This document shows, piece by piece, positions 1 through 12,760 of a stretch of 64,000 nucleotides of DNA. Under the pieces are notes generated by a model that saw nothing but the letters and a program-made list of their open reading frames with translations, did not search any database and had not been told where the DNA came from. This DNA is from Annona cherimola (lineage: Eukaryota > Streptophyta > Magnoliopsida > Magnoliales > Annonaceae): assembly GCA_030490835.1 (NCBI GenBank), contig CM059973.1, forward strand, positions 82,165,221-82,229,220, written 5' to 3'. How positions within the stretch are numbered: position 1 is the first letter of the stretch; each line of letters starts with the position of its first letter. The translations under genes were made by a program, and so were the position numbers.

Positions 1-825
1 TAAATTTTGGAGTGATAGAATTTGGCCTTCGGGGTCAACGGAACCTCGACTGGTTGGAGAGGAGCGAAAAACCGAGCCTTCCCTTTACAGGAACGCGAGA
101 CGATTCACCATTCCTGATTTCCTGTACTCCAATCCAGATTCCAGGTTGTCTAGCTTTGCTCTGCTACAACCTACAGAGGATTAGAAAAAAATATGAGCTG
201 ATCTGCCAGAGTGCCAGTCTGCTGCTCGTGGACTACCGAAGCTGCTCTTCTCTGCGCCTCTGCCAGTCTTCTAGTCCGACGGCAGTTCCGACACCGGCCC
301 CTCCTATGGCAGCGTTGATAGTCTTCTGCCGTCGCCTCCGTCGCTCAGCGCCAATGACCCCACTATGAAGCTGCTCTTCTCTGCGGTCTCTCAGTGAGTA
401 TGCAGTAGGGTACCCAAGCAGGAAGAAGAAAAACAGAGAAGAAACGGAAGAATTAGGGATGGAATCTGTTTGAGCAAGATGGAACAAAAAGGAGAAGAAG
501 AAGTACAGAGTTCGACTATTCGAGCAAGAAAGAAGAAGCGGCAGCAGTGGGGATGGGTTCGACTTCGGTCTACTGCTCGCCGCCTGCTCGTGGAGTGCTT
601 AGGCCCACACAAATTTGGCGAAAGAAGCAACAATGAGACAAGGATCTGCTGGCATGAAGGATTGACTCCCGGATCTACCGCAAATCCATCTAGATGAAGG
701 ATTGCTTGCTCGTGGAGTCGTCATGCGCGGCCTCTCAGTCTGGCGTCAGCTGCTCGTGGACGATGTGTTGGTGGATTGCGGGATTTAGGTTTTCAGCGCG
801 GGCGGGATAAGGGAGCGGGAAGGAA
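1..825. other. GC-richer sequence of unknown origin, no gene recognised
   Basis: No open frame here resembles a known protein. The stretch is GC-richer than its surroundings and repeats short phrases such as GCTGCTCGTGGA and GCTGCTCTTCTCTGCG several times. It lies directly inside the hAT-like right end that follows, so it may be the interior of a larger element whose left end is outside the window. That link is inference. Confidence 0.3.
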
Positions 826-1055
826 GGGCAGGGCCGAAATATATTTCATAATATATAATATATTATATATATTATATTAAATGGCTTATACGGGTTGGAC
901 GGGTTGCAAAGCCTCAATCCTAATCCGTTTATTTAATTAAATGGTTAAACGGGTTGACGGATCATAACCCATTTATTCAAAAATCCCAACCCAAACCTAT
1001 TTATTAACGGGTTGGACGAGCGGGTTGGCGGGTTGACCATGACCATTAACACCCC
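826..1055. mobile_element. Right terminus of a hAT-like non-autonomous element
   Basis: The sequence repeats CGGGTTGGACGGGTTG-type words and ends in GACCATGACCATTAACACCCC. The same closing phrase ends the complete hAT-like element at 26640-27502, and the preceding few hundred bases are alignable by eye. No left end was found, so the element is truncated or starts before the window. Confidence 0.55.
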
Positions 1056-1790
1056 TATTCTCATGTATACTTATTTTGGGATTTTTTTTTTTTTTTTTGC
1101 CTCCTTCGATGTAATATGTTAAGTTCATAGTAAATTCAGGACCCAAAAACGATGGCATCATCGTTGGTTGATTGCACCCCATGTCAATTCCCAATTCAAA
1201 GGGGTTTTGCGCCCATACAAGCAGATTTGTTCGAAATTGCATGAGTATCATAACTTTTTTACAAAATTTATATGTGTATCTTAAAGGTTTACCTGAAATT
1301 AGAGATATACTACTTTTCTAAAAATAATAAAAATATCCCTGTACATAAATAAAATTATGAAAATGCTAGAAAGTACTTTTGAAGTATTCCTCACATTAAA
1401 TAGATTTCTTTTTTTTTTCCTTTAAAAAGATATATTTCTTTTTAATGTGAGGAATATTATTGAAAAATAATTTTTAGACCTATTTATTTTTAAAGATATT
1501 TTTTTAAATTTGAGGAGTATTTTTAAAAATAGATTTTTGAGTTCTAAATCTATTTTATTTCTTTTTATAATTTTATTTGTCTAAAGAAATATTATCATCA
1601 CTTTAAAATGTAAGTGATATGGTTGTACTTTTAGATAAATTTTCTAAGTATATGTTAAAATTCTGCAAATTCTTAACATGCTTGTAATTTCCACCAAACT
1701 TGGTAAGAATGGAGATAAAACCCCTCAATTGAAAAGTTGTAGTAGCAGGAACGTCCCGTGACAATAGCATGAAGGGTTAGCAATCAAATC
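1056..1790. other. AT-rich intergenic DNA
   Basis: AT-rich sequence with a poly-T run near 1082-1098 and several diverged self-similar words (for example AATGTGAGGAATA near 1390 and 1450). I see no gene, RNA or bounded element. Confidence 0.4.
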
Positions 1791-2300
1791 ATAATATATA
1801 TATTTATGGGATATCTCTATTAAACTCTTCTTCTATAGAATTTTCTTCATTTTTAACATCTAAATAGTTAATGTATCACATCAAAAAAATAGTTAATGTA
1901 AAATTCGCTCAATTTATTATAGTTAGTAATATTTATATTATCATGGAAACAGTTTCATTTGTTTAATATTATCATATATAAACCCCATTTACAAACATAA
2001 AAAATTAATGTAATAAAGTGATTTAATACTAAATATAAATTTGTAAATAATGGTTTCAACATCTAAACTAATCAAAATATTACTACTATGTGAATAAATG
2101 ATTTTATAAAGTATTACTAAATTCTAATATACATGTGAATGAATCTAAATATTTTTTCTAATTTACACATGAATATATTTATTTTTGAGCAAATATGACC
2201 GATGTATATATTGAATTTAGATAAATTTGGTCTTCTAGCTAAACACATAATGTTAAATATAATGATTAGATTTGACTTTAAATTAATCATCAGCATCTCG
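1790..2300. repeat. Partial copy of MITE family A
   Basis: This stretch carries the family A core in order: a word like TAATAAAGTGATTTAATACT, then a TTTTCAACATCTAAACTA-like word, GTGAATAAATGATTTTATAAAG, and TAAATATAATG near 2255. Complete relatives are at 24155-24650, 24667-25170 and 53381-53925. The terminal TATGTAACC tips are missing, so this is a degraded or truncated copy. Confidence 0.5.
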
Positions 2301-2469
2301 AAATCCGATTTCACGAAAGCACGGTAGCATACATACATATGGATTCTGGATTCACCAGGGATAAACGTGGCTGGCCTTATAGTACGCGTGACACTATTGA
2401 AGAAGACATCTCTGTGCAACTCGTGGCTGGAATTACTCAACGTGTAAAATTGCAGGGAAAGGGACAACA

Positions 2470-4230
2470 TCTTTTAAAAAAGAGTCAAATACATTAGCGT
2501 CATCATATAAATATATAGCCTCCTAATATTTATTAAAGAGAAGACATCCTTAGCTTACCTGAGCTTGAAAACGGACTGTCGTAGATAAATAAATAAATAT
2601 CAGTAGAAATGGTAAGGTACGTTTCGTCTGCAACGACACAATATCTTCTGATAAACGAGTTCGTTTTTCTTGATCATATGGTCTGAAAATGGATGTACAT
2701 AACACGTCTGCTGCTGTCAGCCGATTAATTTCTCGTTCCGATTGCTGACTGTTGAGAATCGGTTCAGCTAAAAGCATTGCATAAGTAGGAAAATATTCTA
2801 GTGTACTCGTACCGTATCATAATTAATTTGCGGTCCGTTGCAAATGTGGCTCCATCTACCATACAAATTTCCATCCAACACATTAATTGTATGTAATATT
2901 ATTTATTATCTATATAAGTTTGGCCATCTGAGAAACAATGGATGTATCTACATATAATCCTGGCCCCTGGGACATGTACATCCGGACTCTTCTTGGTTAG
3001 CTGCGAATTTATTACTTACACCATTTTAAACATGATTCATATATATGCTCAATTACTTCGCTTAAATTTTTTTATTTTAACCCGTTGACTGAGTACTGGA
3101 CTCTAGATAGACTTCTGTCCTAAATGGATAACAGGCATATGATTTAATTAACTGCCCATTTAGGCGCAGAATGATCACATAATTAATTATCTTACATCAA
3201 AGTTATTTTTGGTGTAGGTGGATCCGGGTGACGGCCTCTCTTAGTTTCACCAATCTTAATATGCCAACGTTTACTTATTTTTTGAGGAACGCCAACGTCT
3301 ACTTTTATATACTGCATTATAAATTCATACTTTAGATTTTGACAGAAGAGCTAGGAAAGTCTAATTAAATTAATTAATCTTCAACACACACACAACTTTC
3401 CTACCTAAAACATATATTTTAGGTTAATCATATGCAAGATGTATCTCTTTAATAGGAGCATGTTATGTTATAATGAACTGTGTTATGTGATCAAATGGTA
3501 TGGAAAGCTTCCATCGCCACAGAAATTGACAAAAACTGATAAGTGATAATCGCAACCTAAACTAATTAATGAATTATTAGATCTGGCCATCCCATGATGA
3601 TATGCTTTTAACAGAAATTGATGAAACCATTCTGCTCACACATAAGCAACTTTTAGAAGTAAGTCTGATCCCACTGCTAGCTGATTCATGGTCCTTGCAT
3701 GCACGACTTCACTGCTAACTGTTTCACGGCAACCCAATGCTAGATCAGAAAATGGCATGTAATTAATGCAAACAACACAGCAAGCTGGGTATATACCACT
3801 TGCGACTAACTCAGGTGGCAGAAAACATGGTTTCCTTAAATATGATTCTCGTTTCCAAACAGAAGCTTGGTGGGGCTATGTCCCCTTTACTGTTTCGTAG
3901 AGCTGTACCTGTTGCAATAGAGGTGAGGCTGTTTTCCCCTTGTGCTATAGGTAGAGTTTATTATCTCTTTATTGATTAGATGAGAACTTATTGTCTAACT
4001 CCAACTTAATTGTAATATTTGAAATGAGATGTAATATATACGTCCAGTGTACACGAAAAATAAAAATAAAAAAAAAACATAGCTAGCCCTGGTACAGAAG
4101 TCTCTCCTGCCACAAGAATCATCCACTGTTCATGACCTAAGCGCTTACCAAACTATGTTGTCGTCCTACGTAGTTTGTGACAGCCGCATGCTTCTACGTA
4201 TATGTATAGAGTTTCATGATGGCTTTTCAC
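2470..4230. other. Intergenic DNA, nothing recognised
   Basis: No coding exon, RNA gene or bounded element was identified. A short A-rich run near 4058-4078 follows a stretch (3860-3930) that could be an old reverse-transcribed fragment, but no coding homology is clear. Confidence 0.3.
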
Positions 4231-4234
4231 AATT

Positions 4235-4281
4235 AATATAGACAATGTTTTTTTGATATAAAAAAAAATATAGACAATGTT
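4235..4281. repeat. 17-bp insertion flanked by a 15-bp direct repeat
   Basis: AATATAGACAATGTT occurs at 4235-4249 and again at 4267-4281. Between them lies 17 bp that on the minus strand reads as a TATATCAAAAA-type tail. The three L1-type fragments in this window end in closely similar TTTATC/TTTCATC plus poly-A tails, so this looks like an extremely 5'-truncated LINE insertion with its target site duplication. Confidence 0.55.
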
Positions 4282-5589
4282 GAAGAGCTTATGTTGATGT
4301 TTTATTGAATCGGTATAAGATGGTGATTATTTTATGTTGCCCCACCTAATTATGAACGGCCTTGATCATCTATGGACTTATAACAATCTGCCATGTCATT
4401 CCTTTTTGAGCAACTTCTTTTGGCACAATGCTCTATCACTGGATGACCCACCATTTTGTCACCATTCAGGTGTTGAGGTTGCTAATATTTCTTATCTTAA
4501 CTAACTCAGTAGTTATTAAATTTTAATATTTCAGTCAACATGGGTTTTAGCTAATATAAATATTCCTACCATCATCTTCATCCATAATCATTCCTTTCTA
4601 TTTTATTTCTAAGGGTCGATTATTTTAATGCACTCATCGAGTCATCGAAAACACACCTACTCCCTTCTCTTATAATGTGTCGCATGCTTAGGAAATGCAA
4701 ACTACTGAATAGGGCGTGAAAAATATTACACATTCAACCATCACATTTCCCAAACCTATGTATCAACTTCCAATTCTTTTAACTTGTGGGGTCTGCCTAG
4801 ATGAAAAGACCAACACTTTGCATGTCTCAGATGGCGAACAGGTGAAGAATTGATGGAAAAACATGTACAACAAGGTAATCGACCATACGTAAGGTACCAT
4901 TGCATCGGTTGTCCTGTCCCTTGTTACTAAATACTTTTCAAGCGCAACTAGGATATAAATAATAATACTCGACTCTCACAGTGCACAACTTTTTTATTGG
5001 AAGTTGTATAATTAGGGAAAATATTCCTATAGTGCCGATGCCATGGAAAATTTAGATGTTGTCATCCCATTCTAGGCTCACCTTAAATGTTAAACCAAAC
5101 TATACGATTTGATCGTAACATTTAAAATTATTTGTTTCACAAAGATACCAAGCATAACCAAATGGCCACCAAGGTAGTGCTTTGGCGGTATTGGACAAGG
5201 GTAGATAAACATGGCGACCCCGGTTTTAATTCTGCCAAGTGCATGTTCTTTGTATTTTCTCTTTGTTGTCAAAGTGTACAGATATCAACAAAAAAAGTAT
5301 AACTCAAAACGAATATTTTCTAGGTCCCATTTGGTTTATACATCTTATTTAAAACTATTAACTTGACATCTATTCCGTTTAAAACATTATTAGCATATGA
5401 ATTAATGATTTTATAAACTATCTTAGCATTTCAATAAATATGCATATAAATCCAAGTGATTTTTATATTGTACATATAACTATAAATATTTTTAAAGTAA
5501 GTATGACCCACCCAAAATATTAAAAATGATTTTTGCTATCATAAGAAAATTAAATAATTGAAAAAATAAGTAGATTAGATTTTAATTTA
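4282..5589. other. AT-rich intergenic DNA with a weak family A remnant
   Basis: No gene seen. From about 5390 to 5540 the text (ATTAATGATTTTATAAAC..., ACATATAACTATAAATATTTTT, TATGACCCACCC) is a diverged match to the interior of MITE family A; a similar remnant lies at 32930-33140. The rest is featureless. Confidence 0.35.
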
Positions 5590-5869
5590 GAGTGTGTTTG
5601 GGAAATGATAAAACTTTTGAATGAAAATTTTTTGGTGTAAAAATTTTTGAAATAAAAGAAAATAATATAACGTAGTATAGATAATAATGAGAAGCAAAGA
5701 AAATAATGTTAAAATAAATAGGTTAGTTTCATAGATACTTATGTAGAAATAATTGAAAAGTAAAATAGTTGTATACGAAGATGTAAAATAATAAATAAAT
5801 AATAAGATAGTTATATAGAAAAAGAAAAATTTTAGTTTAAAAAAATTTGTATATTGCCAAACATGCCCC
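5590..5869. mobile_element. Tourist-like (PIF/Harbinger) MITE
   Basis: Terminal inverted repeats read GAGTGTGTTTGGG at the left and CCAAACATGCCCC at the right, matching the GGGTGTGTTTGG tip typical of Tourist MITEs. TTA precedes the left tip and TAA follows the right tip. Length is 280 bp and there is no coding capacity. Related copies are at 10190-10486 and 55171-55431. Confidence 0.75.
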
Positions 5870-6333
5870 TAATCATCAAAAAGGCTAAAATAGGCCTGCA
5901 ATATTAAAAAATTCAAATGACAACAGTAGCGCTGAAGTACTTCCCTGTAATAAATCGTGAGGTGTTTTGTTTAGGTAGGAAAATGCAGGGAACTATCATG
6001 TATGCATAAGCATGAAAAGTACTATCATTACTACGTATGTATTGTCGTTTTTTGAGTTCTGACTACTGTAAGCGTTTGCCTTATTGTTTATTATGTAGTT
6101 TTAAAATTATGCCCTCTCTTTCTACAGCCGTACACATGTTTAACGTCGTCGGCGAGTAAAATCCTGACCATTCATGGAGGGCCGAAAATCGAGATTTATT
6201 AATCGGAAAAAAACAAAAAGTGTACGCGTTCTTGTTACCTAGCTAGCTATCAGTTAATTATCTTCTTCGAATTAATGGTTGATTTCAAAAAGTATGCTTA
6301 TAATTTCAAAACAGCTTATTTTGAATCATAACT

Positions 6334-6682
6334 CAACGACCTTTGAATTTTCATACTAGCATGAAGATTAAATGAAACCCAATTTATTTTAAAATGTTTA
6401 ATACTATTTATTTAATTAGCTAAAATATTTGATAATATATTGATTAAAGGCTTTTATAATTATTTAATAATTTTGATAGTAATACATTTACCATAGCACA
6501 AAGTAGCCCAACAACCTTGAATTTTCATATTAGCATGAAGATTAAGTGAAACCCAATTTATTTTTAAATGTTTAATACTATTTTTTAATTAGCTAAAATA
6601 TTCGAGAATATATTGATGAAAGGCTTTTATAACTATTGAATAATTTTGATAGTAATACATTTACCATAGCACAAAGTAGCCC
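6334..6682. repeat. Two-copy tandem duplication, about 175-bp unit
   Basis: The unit at 6334-6508 is repeated at 6509-6682 with a small number of substitutions and short indels. Both units start at a CAAC-ACCTTTGAATTTTCAT-like word and end in CACAAAGTAGCCC. The interior is AT-rich and non-coding. The direct junction indicates a local tandem duplication, not two insertions. Confidence 0.9.
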
Positions 6683-7265
6683 AAATTAAAACCTTTCCTC
6701 CAAGTAATTTTATAGATTATAATTTAATGGGTTCAAATTCCACCTTGGAACCAATTCCATGTAATCTTGCTAGCTATTTGGGCCACCTTGAAGGCGAAAC
6801 TGAAATACAATATGATCATTTTATTTAGTGACATTTGATTATCACGATGTCATAAATGATTTCAATTAGGATTTAGGATGGCGGTACCTACTCAAAAGTT
6901 AAAAATCATGTGCAAAATTTGAAAATTACTTACATTCATTCATAAACACATTAAAATATTGCAAGAATTGATCTAAGTAGGAAGAACATTTTAAATGATA
7001 TTAATGTTAAATTAATAGATTTGAAATAAATATATAAATCAAACAATTTCATTACTTTGATTTTACACTTTTGCCAAATGAAGCTCGTGAAAATATTTAA
7101 TTCACGTGAAACTCTGTTTCTTAATTAAACAAGTGATTTTAAGTATAATAAGCAAAATGGATTTGATATAATTATGAAAATAGGTCCAAAACAGCCAGGT
7201 GCCATGAATTCGTGCCATGAATTTGAAGAATACATCAAAATTATGTAAAATTAAAATGATTCTTG
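6683..7265. other. AT-rich intergenic DNA
   Basis: No gene or bounded element identified. A short local repeat of the phrase GTGCCATGAATT occurs near 7199-7222. Confidence 0.35.
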
Positions 7266-7267
7266 GG

Positions 7268-7672
7268 TTATGATTCAGGGAGAATATTTCAATACAATAA
7301 ATGCATTAAAATTTCAATGCATCTAACTAGAATTTTTATTTTTTAATATTTTTTGAATTTGTTATAAAACTTTTAATCTAGGTATATTTAATTTATAAAT
7401 TAAATTTACCCTTTTTGAAAATATGTATATATATTTTTTATTTTTAAAAAAGGGGGTTTTAGTAAACTTTAAATGACTAAAATATCCCTACTTTGAAAAA
7501 CAAAAAATACATACAAATTTTTAAAAATAATAAAACTTAATACATAAATTAAATACACCTAGATTAAAAATTTTATAAAAAATTCAAAAAATAAAAAAAA
7601 TAGAATTGCTAGCCCGATGCGTTGAAATTTCAACGCATCAAGTTGTATTGAAACAAAAACCATGATTCAAGA
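7268..7672. mobile_element. Fold-back MITE, family C, copy 1
   Basis: The two halves are reverse complements over roughly 200 bp. The inner arms carry the family word CTTTTAATCTAGGTATATTTAAT at the left and its inverse ending AAATACACCTAGATTAAAAA at the right. The outer tips are specific to this copy: a 24-bp perfect palindrome at 7616-7639 (core GTTGAAATTTCAAC) on the right and its slightly diverged partner at 7300-7323 on the left, then TTTCAATACAA on both sides in inverse orientation. Confidence 0.75.
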
Positions 7673-7679
7673 CAGATAA

Positions 7680-8220
7680 AATTCAAAACAACGGTCTGTT
7701 TTGTTTTTAATTCTAACCCCAAGATGTATGCTCCCTTGTTACGTGCACTGGCGTTCAATTGAGATCATCCTGGGCCTGACATGATTAAAGACCAAGTATT
7801 CCGAAACTATGGGCCTTTGAAATCTTTGTCAGTAAAGCAGAACTTCCTTGAAGCTTAGCGGCCCATGAGCGTTTATGTGTTGAAAGTTTCCCTAGTCACT
7901 GGGACTTGTTGGTCTCATTTCAAACAAAAGGAAGCAAAATAATAGTTTCATCAGGTTCTCCTTTTTTGGGTAACTATACACAAGAAAACCGGAAATTTGT
8001 CATACCCCTGTGTCAGAGCCACATAATATCAAAACCCCTATTTTTCGCTGTCAATGGCCACCTAATCTATCTATAGTCATGTAGAATGGGTCCTCCAAAT
8101 AATCCCACATTTTCCGTGCACATAGGTGGATATGTCCTCATAACACTTTCATGAAGAAAGGGTATTTCGGCCACTGCCCATGCCCATATAAATCGCGAAT
8201 GATAACAACTTTCACAACTA
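7680..8220. other. Intergenic DNA, nothing recognised
   Basis: No exon, RNA or bounded repeat found. Confidence 0.3.
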
Positions 8221-8279
8221 ATTCTATGTCCCCTGTAAACTCCAAAAATAAATAAATAAGATTCTATGTTCCCTGTAAA
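8221..8279. repeat. 21-bp insertion flanked by a 19-bp direct repeat
   Basis: The 19-mer beginning ATTCTATGT and ending CCCTGTAAA occurs at 8221-8239 and 8261-8279 with one mismatch. The 21 bp between reads CTCCAAAAATAAATAAATAAG, which resembles an A-rich retroposon tail on the plus strand. It looks like a minimal retroposition event with its target duplication. Confidence 0.55.
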
Positions 8280-8635
8280 AGGATGATATGATATTCTCAA
8301 AAGGAGAATAATTCAAGACTACGCACAAAAGACTCCTGGCATCCTTTGAACTTCTCAAAAGCCATACAATCTCACAACTTTCAACCATCTCAACCCCGCT
8401 CTAGACGGTTCACACGTGTAAATATGCCTTTTGTCCATCACACCTCAGATATTTGTTGATGGCATCTTCCAAGGCTAATCAAGGACTTAAGGTCGAAGCA
8501 TCTCATGGTTGTCAATGTTCAAAGCAATATATATTGATTTCTTCGCCTCGTACGAGTTTTCGTGCCGTGGTCCATCTGAGTAGTGGATATGTGCATTGGG
8601 GCTTTTACAGCCCGTTTCAGGGCCCAACCAAGATA

Positions 8636-8685
8636 GGATGATTTTTTTTTTTTTTTTTTTTTTCGAGTAAATGGATGGGATGATT
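8636..8685. repeat. 34-bp T-rich insertion flanked by an 8-bp repeat
   Basis: GGATGATT occurs at 8636-8643 and 8678-8685. The insert begins with about 20 T and ends CGAGTAAATGGATG, so on the minus strand it is a short tag followed by a poly-A tail. This fits a minimal LINE or SINE 3' end. The flanking repeat is short, so chance is harder to exclude than for its neighbours. Confidence 0.4.
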
Positions 8686-9107
8686 ATGTGGGGTGGAATA
8701 AGTGCTGGGAAATTTTGACTATGAATTGAGAAAAATTGTAGTAGAATGGAAAAAGTAAATTATTATTTTTTGAAAATGAAATTTATTTCTGAGAAATAAA
8801 AGATTTCACCTCATACTTATCTTATCTAAGCCGCGAATAGTCTCGTCCCGTATCACGTGCCGTGCTCTTTTACTGTTACTTCCACAAAAGCCAAACTTCT
8901 ACAAAGCAAAGCCAAGCCGAACAGGGTATGAATTTATTCGAAAAACTAAAAAGGAAGCACGTTCATGCCATTAAAATCAGATATGAAACCGGCAGAGCCG
9001 CACTCAAACACGAATCAAGCCATGTCGTACGTGGAGCCCCGATAATCTTTATTGAGTTCGTGGGTTTGGAAAAAGCTATTGGACCACTGTCAACCACTCT
9101 ATGGCCA

Positions 9108-9151
9108 CGGTCTTCTATTTATTTTTATTTTTTGATAAGCGGTCTTCTATT
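9108..9151. repeat. 20-bp insertion flanked by a 12-bp direct repeat
   Basis: CGGTCTTCTATT occurs at 9108-9119 and 9140-9151. The 20 bp between reads on the minus strand CTTATCAAAAAATAAAAATA. The TTATCAAAAAA word matches the 3' tails of the L1-type fragments at 27667-28005 and 36557-38155. An ultra-truncated LINE insertion is the likely origin. Confidence 0.55.
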
Positions 9152-10186
9152 AATTTCTTCGCAAAATGTTTTGAACAGGCCAGCATTTTTCGTCTGCCGG
9201 GAATGATTCAATAGTTTTTTGCATCCCTCTTTCAATTCCTTCCCTTTTGTTTTCCCATTATTTGCTTCCTTTTTAAAGATGAAGACGACTCACGAGCCTG
9301 GTTGAATAGGTAAGCATTAGGACTGCTTTTGAGCTTTTTGAGCAGGAAGAAATGCTAGCACGTGTGGCTCGCTTTAAAAGGTATTTGGGGTATCCATCCC
9401 CAACTATTTCTTTTGGGTATCATCACGTCAACCCAGATAAAAGGTAGACTCTGTGCTAGTAGGTGATATTATTTCTTCACTGTGGAAGAGTCTTCCACTG
9501 TCCACCAGTTGAAATGTTTGAAGTATTTATGAAATTGTTATTAGGATAAATTATAAGAATATCTTAGTACGTGCTTGTAATATCATATGAGATAATTATA
9601 GTACATAAGTATTTATATTTTTTTCAAAAAAAGAAAAGCCGAAGCATGCTTTGTTTTTATTTGAAGCATTTAAAGCAAGTCGCCAGTCGAATCTTTCAGT
9701 ATCAAATATCAGTGGGATTTGGACGATTGCCGCTGCACTTTGCCAGGCACGTACGTATTCACAACATCAAGAAATTTGTAAACTAAAGGACGGCAGCCCA
9801 TTTGTCGGACGGTGTGCTTTGATTCAAGGATTAGCGGGTATCAATTATGTCGCCATATTTAGCAATGTAATTAACTTCTAATCTTTTTAATTTCCAATTT
9901 CACTTGTTCTTTTTTCATTTTCGGTGATTTTGGCCGTTATCCTTTTTATTTTTCTTTATTATTTTTTTCTTTTTTCTCCTTCTGACGGCGTTCCCAAATT
10001 CCAGAGAATTCTCCAGGTCGAAAATGGACGGTGTTGACTTTGGACTTCGAAGACGAGCACATGTTTCTTTCTCGCCATCCTTTTGGACGGCTGGGGGGAG
10101 CGTAGGGCTACGTGGGTGGACGTTGTTGAGCCGGGCTCTTTACCCCGGGCCGGCGAGCAGCAAGCGTCTCTTTTCGTTGATTTTTC
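9152..10186. other. Intergenic DNA, no gene recognised
   Basis: Short open frames here lack any recognisable domain. Base composition turns GC-richer around 10000-10170. No element boundaries seen. Confidence 0.3.
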
Positions 10187-10189
10187 ATA

Positions 10190-10486
10190 GGGTGCGTTTG
10201 TCAATTAATAAAACATGTCAAGTTAAAACTTTTTAATCTAAAATTTTTCAATCTAAAACTTTTCATTCTCTACAACTATCATATTTTTTAATCATTTTTT
10301 TCACATTTTCCTATACAACTATCCTACTTTTCAATAATTTCTACACAACTATCAACACAATTAATCTATCTATTTTAACTTTATCCTCTTTACTACTCAT
10401 CATTACCCCTATCATATCACATCATTTGACAACTTTTACTCTTCAAAACTTTTCTCCAAAAATTTTATTCATTACCAAACACACCC
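10190..10486. mobile_element. Tourist-like MITE with 3-bp target duplication
   Basis: The tips are GGGTGCGTTTGTC on the left and ACCAAACACACCC on the right, an imperfect terminal inverted repeat of the Tourist (PIF/Harbinger) type. ATA flanks both ends (10187-10189 and 10487-10489), the expected 3-bp duplication. The element is 297 bp and non-coding. Confidence 0.8.
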
Positions 10487-10635
10487 ATAATGTACTTATC
10501 TTTCAAAGTAACATTTTACTAAATGCCCCTTTCGACTAGTTGCAAGTCCTATCAAGGCAACATGACCTTGACGAAGACAAGTCATCGTGGACAAGCACCA
10601 AAAACACTCGAATGGGTGGCAATCAAGAGTTGTTA

Positions 10636-10962
10636 TGCAGCGCACTCGGGTGCAAAAATCCAATTTTTATATTTTTTTAGAATTTTTTTTATAGAATTAT
10701 TAATCTAGGTGTGTTTAACGTGTGTATCAATTTTTACTATTTTTGAAAACTTTTAGATTTTTATTTTTTATTTTTTAAAATCAATGACATTTTCATAATT
10801 AATGGATTACAAAAATTCCATTGATTTTAAAAAATAAATATATAAAAGTCTCTAGAAATAATAAAAATTGATATACATGTTAAATACACCTAGATTAACC
10901 ATTTTATAAAAAAATTCATAAAAATTAAAAAATAAGTGAAATGCACCAAGGTGCACCACATA
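10636..10962. mobile_element. Fold-back MITE, family C, copy 2
   Basis: Inverted arms carry ATTAATCTAGGTGTGTTTAA on the left and AAATACACCTAGATTAACC on the right, with AT-rich complementary sequence meeting near 10800. The copy-specific tips are GCGCACTCGGGTGCA on the left and TGCACCAAGGTGCACC on the right, themselves short palindromes. Confidence 0.7.
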
Positions 10963-12480
10963 ATCAAATAGCCAAACATTATTGCTCGTGCTTGTATAAT
11001 ATAATTTATTTCAAATATTATAATCAAGTTCAAGAAAAATAATAAGCTTTCATCTAACAGGTGAGGAGGCAACAAACTTCGCCTATCCACTGAGTGAGAT
11101 GACAAGCTCCCATTAATAATTAAGAAGATAAAGCTTTCATATTATACATGAACACAAGTATGAGTTCAAAACCAAGTGGGCATTATGGCTACCTACTTCT
11201 CCAACTACTAGGCAATTTTTGATTGTCTAATAATCTTATCAATAAAAATTTAATGTTTTGAGATTTATCTTATATAATTATGATATGATTCATTCCATCA
11301 CCATTATATGAGATGTGATCTAGCATACATTTCCAGACCTTCGATTATGCCCACGCAACAAAATTTAATTAGTCAATTATTAATATTTTAAAAATCTTTT
11401 ATATATTAAAATAAATCCAAACTTCACTATTGCTCAAACTACCAATGGGTAAAAGCCGGCTCCAGCTAAATTATCATGGCCAATGGTTCCATGATTATTG
11501 TAAACATGGAAGCTAAATGCTTTAAAAAAATTTAAACCATTTATCCTTGTAAATTTATTTATACTTCCAAAAATCACATGTATTTCAAACTCTTACATAG
11601 TATATGTATACTACATAATTTTTCTAAAATTTTTATAGTTATATATTCACTCTCAAATTATGCTATGTTTTACAAGATATTAGTTTCCAAAATTTTTTTT
11701 TTGAAGTATAATAAAACAAGTAGTAATAAACATGATAAATAACCTTAGATTTAAAAATATTTTTAAAATAAAAAATAAGTAACTTAAAAATATTTTTAAA
11801 ATAAAAAAACTAAGTATAAGCACGGAGCTTGCATATTTAGGGTAAGACTTTGAGTTATTACCCAATGATCAATTTCAAAATGTCCATTAATTTTATCATC
11901 ATATCTTTTGTTAAAAAGAATTAGCAAAAGATATAAATCATAATAATTCGAGTATTTCATTATTCTGAATATTAAAGATCACTTAAGAGTTATATTAAAG
12001 CTATTAAAAATATTTATTTATCATTAGGACCCACCAGGTCCCAATTCAACATTAACTAAACTATCTACGACGTTCATTAAGTAATAATTCGATATAATTT
12101 CTTATTATTCTAAAACTTTAAGGCATATCGATCTTCTAAATTTTTACATTTCCCAAAGGCTCCACCATCAGTCATCTCTAATTGATTTGATTTTTGATTT
12201 TTTAATAAAATAAATTATGTTTAGAACAATGGTCGGATTGGATTGTACTTGACATAACATGAATAATCAAGATCGGCTCCAAAATGTACCATATCAATTC
12301 ACTTTAGTCCGGCAGGATGCATAGAAATTTGACCTCTTGAAAAAGGCACCATCATTCACTTTGAAAGTCTTATGCATGTATATTCCACGCGGAATCATTT
12401 TAGGCCAATATGCTAAACATTTTTTATAAGAAAAATGAGTGTGCAAATTTAATTAATAGTCATATAATAAATTTTTGAAA
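10963..12480. other. AT-rich intergenic DNA
   Basis: No gene recognised. Around 11740-11810 there is a local direct repeat (TTAAAAATATTTTTAAAATAAAAAA twice). The remainder has no clear borders or homology. Confidence 0.3.
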
Positions 12481-12599
12481 ATAAAAAGGTGATTAAAGTA
12501 CGTAGTCGATGCTAATATATGTACTTTTTTAGCAAATATTTTGCGAACGTCGATATCAACTTTCAATTTTCGAAAAGCTCCTGCTCCCTGAATTTCCTC

Positions 12600-12760
12600 T
12601 TAAAAAGAGTTGCTTGCCAGGCGTCGGGAACCATGGCACGTGCGACGTCCCGTTGTTGGAGATCCGAGACGTGTTTTTATTTCGGCATAAACGTGGTTCC
12701 AGCTATCCACTAAATTTTATGAATTTAGGTGCACGTGTGGCAGGCTACACTGGCGGGGGC
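12600..12760. promoter_or_regulatory. Cluster of ACGTG (G-box-like) words
   Basis: The stretch contains GGCACGTGCG near 12631, GAGACGTG near 12666 and GCACGTGTGG near 12731. These are ACGT-core words of the kind bound by plant bZIP and bHLH factors. They lie about 1.3 kb upstream of the hydrolase start codon. Function is not shown by the sequence alone. Confidence 0.2.
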
